A DNA stretch of 64,000 nucleotides. Source: Sulfitobacter pontiacus (GTDB lineage: Bacteria; Pseudomonadota; Alphaproteobacteria; Rhodobacterales; Rhodobacteraceae). This document shows positions 58,562 through 64,000 of this stretch, piece after piece. The DNA is taken from assembly GCF_040790665.1 (NCBI RefSeq), contig NZ_CP160849.1, forward strand, positions 62,001 to 126,000. Direction: 5' to 3'. The notes below the pieces were generated by a model. That model searched no databases, was not told where the DNA came from, and saw only the letters and a list, made by a program, of their open reading frames with translations. A program made the position numbers and the translations under genes. Within the stretch, counting starts at the first letter, position 1, and each line of letters begins with the position of its first letter.

Positions 58562-59725
58562 CTAGGCTGGCAATCTTGTTTCAATCATTTCCGCGAACCA
58601 GCTACAACCTGCGGGGATCGCGTCATCGTTGAAATTATACATGGGGTGGTGGACGGTGGGCCCGTCGCCATTACCCAGCATGATATAGGCACCGGGGCGC
58701 TGGTTCAGCATATACGAGAAATCCTCTCCGGCCATGATCGGCGGCGTGTCGCGGTCCACACCGGGGGCGATATTCTCGGCCACATCGGCGGCGTAGGCGG
58801 TATTCGCGTCAGCGTTCACGGTGATGGGATAGCCGCGCGCGTAAACGATGTCGGCAGTGCATTGGTGGGCGGCGCAGGTGTGGGCCACGACAGCCTCCAG
58901 CCGGTCCTGCACCAGATCGCGGATGCCCGCATCCAGCGTACGGACCGTGCCGCGCAGACGCACGGTTTGCGGCAGAACGTTGTGGCTGTCGGTATCGGAC
59001 CGCAGGGTGCAGACCGACACGACAGCATTCTTGATCGGATCCACGTTGCGTGCGGCGATGGATTGCAGCGCGACAACGACATGCGCCGCGGCAAGGTTGG
59101 TATCGATCGCCTCGTGCGGGGCTGCGGCATGGCCGCCCTGCCCGGTGATGATGATGTCGAACTCATCTGCCGCCGCCAGTAAAGGGCCACTGCGGATCGC
59201 GAATGCGCCGACGGGATGGCCGGGCATATTGTGCAGCCCGTAGACCTCGTCGATGGACCAACGCTCCATCAAGCCTTCCTCGACCATGACGTTGCCACCG
59301 CCGCCGCCCTCTTCGGCGGGTTGGAAGATAAGCACCGCCCGCCCGTCAAAATTGCGTGTCTCTGCAAGATACTGCGCGGCCCCCAGCAGGATCGCGGTGT
59401 GCCCGTCATGGCCGCAGGCATGCATCTTGCCCGGCGTTTTGGAGGCATACGCAAGCCCCGTCGCCTCGGTGATGGGTAAAGCGTCCATATCCGCGCGCAA
59501 GCCGATGCTGCGGCCCGACGCATTGGTCTTGCCCTCGATCACCGCGACGATGCCGCTTTGCGCCACGCCGGTGGTGATATCGGTGATGCCAAAGCTGCGC
59601 AGCTTCTCTTCGACGAAAGCCGCGGTCTGCGGCAGATCGAATTGCAGTTCGGGGATCGTATGCAGGTGACGCCGCCACGCGGTGATGTCGGCATGGGTTT
59701 CGGCAAAGCGGTTCTTGATCGGCAT
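58562..59725 (-). CDS. M20 family amidohydrolase (hippurate/aminoacylase-like), paralog B
   Basis: The 387-aa paralog shares length, start pattern (MPIKNRFAE), CGHDGHTA (104-111), PAEEGGGG and the end pattern (HHPMYNFNDD) with the gene at 57331. Differences are spread over the chain, so the duplication is not recent. It is 21 bases after the FAD oxidoreductase gene and belongs to the peptide-utilisation operon. Substrate unknown. Confidence 0.92.
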   Translation of the reverse strand: MPIKNRFAETHADITAWRRHLHTIPELQFDLPQTAAFVEEKLRSFGITDITTGVAQSGIVAVIEGKTNASGRSIGLRADMDALPITEATGLAYASKTPGKMHACGHDGHTAILLGAAQYLAETRNFDGRAVLIFQPAEEGGGGGNVMVEEGLMERWSIDEVYGLHNMPGHPVGAFAIRSGPLLAAADEFDIIITGQGGHAAAPHEAIDTNLAAAHVVVALQSIAARNVDPIKNAVVSVCTLRSDTDSHNVLPQTVRLRGTVRTLDAGIRDLVQDRLEAVVAHTCAAHQCTADIVYARGYPITVNADANTAYAADVAENIAPGVDRDTPPIMAGEDFSYMLNQRPGAYIMLGNGDGPTVHHPMYNFNDDAIPAGCSWFAEMIETRLPA

Positions 59726-59746
59726 CGCGTGCGTTCCTTTATGTGT

Positions 59747-61093
59747 CTAGACGTTCGGGCCCAGGATCATCGGGCTGCCATCGGTGAAACGTGCGAGGCG
59801 AAAGCGGGTCAGGTCGTGCCCGGCGCTTTGCCCCGTGGCCAGACGCGCCAGAACGCGGCCCATGCCCGGCCCGATACCAAAGCCGTGCCCCGACATGCCC
59901 GTGCCAATGGTCAGCCCCGGCAGTGCTGCCACAGTATCCACGACAGGTACAATGTCAGGCATCGTGTCGATCATCCCCGCCCAGGCAGATTTCAGCTTTA
60001 TCGGCCCCAGATCGGGGAACATTGCTGAAAAATCACGCAGCAGGCGGCGGATCTTGGCCATATTGGGCGTGGGATTAAGGATGCGCATCGCCTCGAAGGG
60101 GGATGGGGTATCGGCCTGCCAGCGCCGTTTGGTCGCCCAAGCATCGGGAAAGCCTTTGGGCGCAAAAGGGTGAAGCCGTTGACCAAAGGGGTCGGCGCGC
60201 AACTGGGTCAGGTAATGGGGCAAAGCACGAAAGGCGTCAGGGCCCACAAAAAGCTCGGGCGCGCCGGGAGGGGCGAGCGTATAGCCGCCATCCTCGCGCC
60301 GCCGGAATGCGACCCGCCCGTCCGACACCGCCCCTGCGTAAATTTCAGGCAAGCTTTCGGTCGCCGCCACATTTTCGCGTACCGACAGCTGCGGCATAGC
60401 GATACCGTGATTGCGCAGGAACAGCGCCGACCACGCCCCGCCTGCCAGCACCACCTGCGAAGACGCGATACGCCCCTGTTCCGTGATCACCCCGGCAACC
60501 CGCCCCGCCGCGATGTCAAGGCAGCGCACGGCGCAATTCTCGATGATCTGAACGCCCTCTCGCGCGGCGATACCGGCGAGTGCGGGCACCGCGACCCAAG
60601 GCTCCGCCCGCATGTCCGACGGCGTGATCAGCGCGCCGATCTGAGGTGTCGCAAGGCCGGGGAACATGGCGGAGACCTCGGCCGCCGTCATCATCCGGCT
60701 GTCCGCGCCATTGGCCCGCGCATGGGGCAGCCAGTCTTCGTAGCCCGCAAGTTGTGTCGGCCTTTGCGCCAGATAGGCAATGCCGCCCTGCCGCAGCCCG
60801 ATATCCACGTTCGTTTGCCCCGCAAGTTCGCGCCAGAGCGCCTGCGCCTCGGCCATGATCGGCATCTCGTCAGGGTCGCGCCCCTGTTGCCGAATCCACC
60901 CCCAATTGCGGCTGGATTGTTCAGCGGCGATGCGGCCCTTTTCCAGCAAGGTGACCGAGTGACCCTCCCGGGCGAGGAACAGCGCCGTGCAGACCCCGAT
61001 GATCCCGCCGCCGATAACGACGATATCCGACGTCGCTGGCTGGGGGCCGGGATAGGTGACGGGGGTGGTCGTGTGGATCGGGAAAGGCTGCAT
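59747..61093 (-). CDS. FAD-dependent oxidoreductase (DAO family)
   Basis: The 448-aa enzyme begins with a short leader, then VVIGGGIIGVCTALFLAREG (GxGxxG dinucleotide fold), and ends in GTGMSGHGFGIGPGMG, as in D-amino-acid/glycine/sarcosine oxidase-like flavoproteins. Such enzymes oxidise amines or amino acids. Its position between argE and the M20 genes suggests amino-acid derivative catabolism. Substrate unknown. Confidence 0.9.
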   Translation of the reverse strand: MQPFPIHTTTPVTYPGPQPATSDIVVIGGGIIGVCTALFLAREGHSVTLLEKGRIAAEQSSRNWGWIRQQGRDPDEMPIMAEAQALWRELAGQTNVDIGLRQGGIAYLAQRPTQLAGYEDWLPHARANGADSRMMTAAEVSAMFPGLATPQIGALITPSDMRAEPWVAVPALAGIAAREGVQIIENCAVRCLDIAAGRVAGVITEQGRIASSQVVLAGGAWSALFLRNHGIAMPQLSVRENVAATESLPEIYAGAVSDGRVAFRRREDGGYTLAPPGAPELFVGPDAFRALPHYLTQLRADPFGQRLHPFAPKGFPDAWATKRRWQADTPSPFEAMRILNPTPNMAKIRRLLRDFSAMFPDLGPIKLKSAWAGMIDTMPDIVPVVDTVAALPGLTIGTGMSGHGFGIGPGMGRVLARLATGQSAGHDLTRFRLARFTDGSPMILGPNV

Positions 61094-61142
61094 GGGTCAG
61101 GCTTTATATAGCGTGGGCGTCGCGGGCAAAGCAGGCCTGGAT

Positions 61143-61158
61143 CGGGGGCCAGCCCCCG
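61143..61158. repeat. 16-bp GC palindrome, second copy
   Basis: The reverse complement of this stretch is CGGGGGCTGGCCCCCG, identical to 41253-41268. It lies in the gap between argE and the FAD oxidoreductase gene, with further G/C runs around it. Confidence 0.7.
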
Positions 61159-61224
61159 GTGCCGCGCTGCGGCCCCTCCCCCGGGATGTGATGCCATTTG
61201 GAAGAAGGGGGCCGCTGCGCTGTG

Positions 61225-62385
61225 TCATTTCAAACGGTCAAGCAGGTCGCGCATGAAGCTATGGCCGGCCTCGAATTGCGCGACTTCGATATATTCGTTG
61301 GGCTGGTGCGCCTGTGCGATATCGCCGGGGCCGCAGATCACCGCGCTATACCCCGCTTCCTGGAACTGTCCGGCCTCGGTCCCGTAGGAGACCTTGTGGC
61401 TGGCATTGTCGCCGGTGATCTGGCGCACGAAGGTTTCGGCCAGCCCGTCTTTTTCGGGTTGTAGTGCGGGGACGTCGAAACGGGGGGTGACCTCGATATA
61501 GGTTTCGGGGACGACCTCTTGCATCTGCTTTTCGACCTCGCGCACCTTTTCCAGATAGGCGGTGCCCCAGGCGTCTTTGTCTTCGCCCGGCACGACGCGG
61601 AAATCCATGGCGAAGTGGCAATCCTTGGCGGTGATATTATGCGCTGTCCCGCCCGAGATCACGCCCACATGGGCGGTGGTAAAGGGCGGGTTGAACATCG
61701 CGGCAAGCTCGCTGGGTTTGCGGGCCATGTTCTCGGTGTTCACCTCATTGGCCCATTCGATCAGCTTGGCCCCCGCCATGATCGCGTTGACGCCTGTGTG
61801 CAGGAGCGAGGAATGCACCTCGAAGCCGACCACATGGGTGTTGAAGCCCGTGCCGCCCTTGTGACCTGTAACGGCCTGCATGGTCGAGGGTTCCCCCACG
61901 ATCACCAGCGCACCTTTGGGCAACACCGGTTGCATCGCCTCGATCATCGGAGGGGCACCGGTGCAGCCGATTTCCTCGTCAAAGCTGAGCGCGATCTGGA
62001 GTGGGCGTTGCACTTCGGCGTAATGCGCTTCTACCAATGTCCAGATGGCCAGCGCATCAAAGCCCTTCATGTCGCAGCAGCCGCGCCCGTAATAGCGCCC
62101 GTCCCGTTCGACCACGGTGAAAGGGTCGCTGTCCCAGGGCTGGCCGTCCACCGGCACCACATCGGTATGCCCCGACAGGACCACCGCGCCCTCTTCCCAC
62201 GGGCCCACATGGGCGAAAAGCGCATGTTTGGGTTGATCGGGGTGGATATAGCGATGGGACGCGATGCCGTGGCTTTCAAGGTAATCGGCCACCCAGTCGA
62301 TCAGCGGGATATTCGTATCCCGCGACACAGTGGGAAAGCTGACGAGTTTTTCCATCAGCTCGAACGGGGTCATGCGCGCAGTCAT
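61225..62385 (-). CDS. argE: Acetylornithine deacetylase (ArgE-type M20)
   Basis: The 386-aa M20A enzyme has the metal motifs LSGHTDVVPVDGQPW, GRGCCDMKGFDA, catalytic FDEEIGCTG and GEPSTMQAVTGHKG, and a distinct ArgE C-terminus. It removes the acetyl group from N-acetylornithine or similar substrates. Its operon with a peptide ABC transporter suggests it may work on N-acyl amino acids taken up, rather than on arginine synthesis alone. Confidence 0.88.
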   Translation of the reverse strand: MTARMTPFELMEKLVSFPTVSRDTNIPLIDWVADYLESHGIASHRYIHPDQPKHALFAHVGPWEEGAVVLSGHTDVVPVDGQPWDSDPFTVVERDGRYYGRGCCDMKGFDALAIWTLVEAHYAEVQRPLQIALSFDEEIGCTGAPPMIEAMQPVLPKGALVIVGEPSTMQAVTGHKGGTGFNTHVVGFEVHSSLLHTGVNAIMAGAKLIEWANEVNTENMARKPSELAAMFNPPFTTAHVGVISGGTAHNITAKDCHFAMDFRVVPGEDKDAWGTAYLEKVREVEKQMQEVVPETYIEVTPRFDVPALQPEKDGLAETFVRQITGDNASHKVSYGTEAGQFQEAGYSAVICGPGDIAQAHQPNEYIEVAQFEAGHSFMRDLLDRLK

Positions 62386-62397
62386 TTATGTGGTCCT

Positions 62398-64000
62398 TTA
62401 GTATCCGCTATCGGTGATCAAGACCTGATGGCCGGGGGATACGGTTTTGTAAACAGAGGGTTCCGCGACATAGCTTGTCGGATGGATCGGGGACGGGATC
62501 GGCTTGAAGTTCAGCTCGCTTTCCTTTTTGCGACGCCGTGGATCGGCGATGGGGACGGCTTTCATCAAGGCCTGCGTATAGGGGTGCTGCGGGTTTTCAA
62601 ACACCTGCGACCGCGTGCCCATTTCTACGATCCGGCCCAGATACATCACGCCGACGTGGTGGCTGACCCGTTCGACCACAGCCATATCGTGGCTGATGAA
62701 CAGGAAGGACAGCCCCATTTCCGCTTGCAGCTCCAGCATCAGATTGACCACCTGCGCCTGCACCGACACATCCAGCGCCGACACGGCTTCATCCGCGACG
62801 ATCAGCTTGGGGTTCAGCGCTAAGGCCCGCGCGATGGCGACGCGCTGGCGCTGACCACCTGACAGCTCGTGCGGGAAGCGGCGCATGAAGCTGCGCGGCA
62901 GTTCCACACGGTCAAACAGCATCTCGATGCGTTTGGTCAGTTCGGCCCCCTTGAGCGTGCCATAATTGTGGATCGGTTCGGCCACCTGATCCGACAGCTG
63001 CATCTGCGGATTGAGCGAGGCAAACGGGTCCTGAAAGATCATCTGCATGTCCAGTCGCGCCTTGTGCAGGCCACGTGAATCCAGTGCCATGATGTCTTTG
63101 CCATCGAGGTTGACCTCGCCGGACTGGGGGTCGACCAGCCGCAGCAAGGACCGCCCCGCCGTAGATTTTCCGCAGCCGGATTCCCCCACAAGGCTTAGCG
63201 TTTGGCCCTTGTTGATGGTAAACGACAGGTCCTCGACCGCATGGACATTGGCGACGGTGCGGCGCAGGAAGCCGCCCTGCACCGGAAAGCGCGTGGTCAG
63301 GTTCTTGACCGTCAGCAGCGTTTCCTCTGTGCCCTTGATAGGTTTGATCTCTTTATCCGCCGTCCCGAGCAGTTTCATCGGTTCGGGATAGGGTTTGCCG
63401 CGCATCTCGCCCAGCTTGGGGACGGCGGCCAGCAACGCCTTGGTATAGGGGTGTTGGGGGTTTTCGAAAATTTCCTCGACCGTGCCTTCTTCGACCTTGT
63501 TACCGCGGAACATGACAACGACGCGATCGGCCATTTGGGCGACAACGGCCATGTCATGGGTGATGAACATGACGGCGGTGCCGGTCTCGCGTTTCAAGCG
63601 GTCGATCAGCGCGAGGATTTCGGCCTGAATGGTCACATCCAGCGCGGTGGTGGGTTCATCCGCGATCAACAGCCGCGGCGAACAGGCCAGCGCCATGGCA
63701 ATCACCACACGCTGGCGCATCCCGCCCGACAGTTCGTGCGGGTATTGCGCAAGACGGCGGGCCGGTTCGGGGATGCGGACCTGGGTCAGAAGCTCCAGCG
63801 CGCGGGCCTCTGCCTGCGCCTTGGACATGTTCTTGTGCAGGCGCAGCCCTTCGGTCAGCTGGCGACCGACGGTAAAGACAGGGTTCAGCGCTGTCATCGG
63901 TTCCTGAAAGATCATCCCGATCTCATTGCCGCGAATATCGCGCATCACATCCTGATCTGTGCGCGCCAAATCGACAGCGGGATCGTTCTGGCGCTCAAAT
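62398..64000 (-). CDS. Oligopeptide ABC transporter ATPase, two fused domains (partial at window edge)
   Basis: About 533 residues are visible; the 5' end lies beyond 64000, because the first domain's Walker A is not yet reached. Domain 1 has [16 protein letters not shown] and [12 protein letters not shown]. Domain 2 has Walker [26 protein letters not shown] and [12 protein letters not shown]. This is a fused DppD-DppF type importer ATPase for peptides, opines or related compounds. It is followed 12 bases later by argE. The permease and binding protein genes are presumably upstream, outside the window. Confidence 0.93.
   Translation of the reverse strand, partial: FERQNDPAVDLARTDQDVMRDIRGNEIGMIFQEPMTALNPVFTVGRQLTEGLRLHKNMSKAQAEARALELLTQVRIPEPARRLAQYPHELSGGMRQRVVIAMALACSPRLLIADEPTTALDVTIQAEILALIDRLKRETGTAVMFITHDMAVVAQMADRVVVMFRGNKVEEGTVEEIFENPQHPYTKALLAAVPKLGEMRGKPYPEPMKLLGTADKEIKPIKGTEETLLTVKNLTTRFPVQGGFLRRTVANVHAVEDLSFTINKGQTLSLVGESGCGKSTAGRSLLRLVDPQSGEVNLDGKDIMALDSRGLHKARLDMQMIFQDPFASLNPQMQLSDQVAEPIHNYGTLKGAELTKRIEMLFDRVELPRSFMRRFPHELSGGQRQRVAIARALALNPKLIVADEAVSALDVSVQAQVVNLMLELQAEMGLSFLFISHDMAVVERVSHHVGVMYLGRIVEMGTRSQVFENPQHPYTQALMKAVPIADPRRRKKESELNFKPIPSPIHPTSYVAEPSVYKTVSPGHQVLITDSGY

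Overview
The window looks like a chromosomal segment of an alphaproteobacterium of the order Rhodobacterales, most likely the Roseobacter group. The grounds are high-GC coding sequence with tight ATGA/TGATG overlaps, a nuo operon with the small extra genes typical of this order (DUF5333- and DUF5337-type proteins), a nlpD-like/DUF815/tatCBA cluster, a Hint-domain protein, and a complete leucine-degradation cluster. The genus cannot be fixed from sequence reading alone. Every gene is housekeeping or metabolic. I see no phage, insertion sequence, CRISPR array, rRNA or tRNA. No gap between genes exceeds about 220 bases.

Layout. (1) 1-3.1 kb: the end of a catalytically degenerate LytM protein (NlpD type) converges on a minus-strand operon, tatA-tatB-tatC-DUF815 ATPase. 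(2) 3.3-13.5 kb: mixed single genes. These are a WYL-type regulator, a sodium:solute symporter with an orphan Fbp/Pot-type ABC ATPase, an SDR protein lacking the catalytic Tyr/Lys, a Hint protein, a SnoaL-like protein, prfC, a glycosyltransferase and a DEAD-box RNA helicase. (3) 13.7-35.8 kb: one minus-strand block, nuoA to nuoN followed by birA, coaX and rnj (RNase J). Complex I genes are interleaved with at least nine accessory ORFs. Two are very small (57 and 23 codons): one is locked between nuoC and nuoD by TAATG and ATGATG junctions, and the other lies between nuoJ and nuoK. NuoE carries a long disordered C-terminal extension ending in a helix-hairpin-helix domain, and the next gene, a membrane protein, ends in a close copy of that domain. 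This is the most unusual architecture in the window.

(4) 35.9-46.2 kb: a minus-strand leucine/isovalerate catabolic cluster. It holds ivd, an LprI/DUF1311 protein, an acyl-CoA synthetase, mccB, mccA, a GST, mvaB, liuC and an NAD-dependent epimerase. A perfect 6-2-6 palindrome (TGAACA-GT-TGTTCA) upstream of ivd is a good operator candidate. Together the enzymes would convert isovaleryl-CoA to acetoacetate and acetyl-CoA. (5) 46.4-49.2 kb: a PPOX-fold protein, a VOC protein, a DegT/DnrJ aminotransferase-like protein and gph. (6) 49.4-57.3 kb, mostly plus strand: glmU-glmS-alkD (UDP-GlcNAc supply and a DNA repair protein), a small minus-strand lipoprotein, then moaA, waaA (Kdo transferase) and an LpsB-like core glycosyltransferase. 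This region joins cell-envelope precursor supply to LPS core assembly. (7) 57.3-64 kb: a minus-strand peptide/amino-acid utilisation operon with a fused two-domain oligopeptide ABC ATPase (5' end outside the window), argE-type deacetylase, FAD-dependent oxidoreductase and two tandem paralogous M20 amidohydrolases.

Nothing here is a clearly new defence or mobile system. The best candidates for undescribed biology are the nuo accessory genes (shared HhH domain, 57- and 23-aa membrane peptides, Met-rich CMD-like protein), the ivd operator, and a small family of short intergenic repeats at 32.8, 38.5 and 41.2 kb with a 29-bp tandem array between mccB and mccA.
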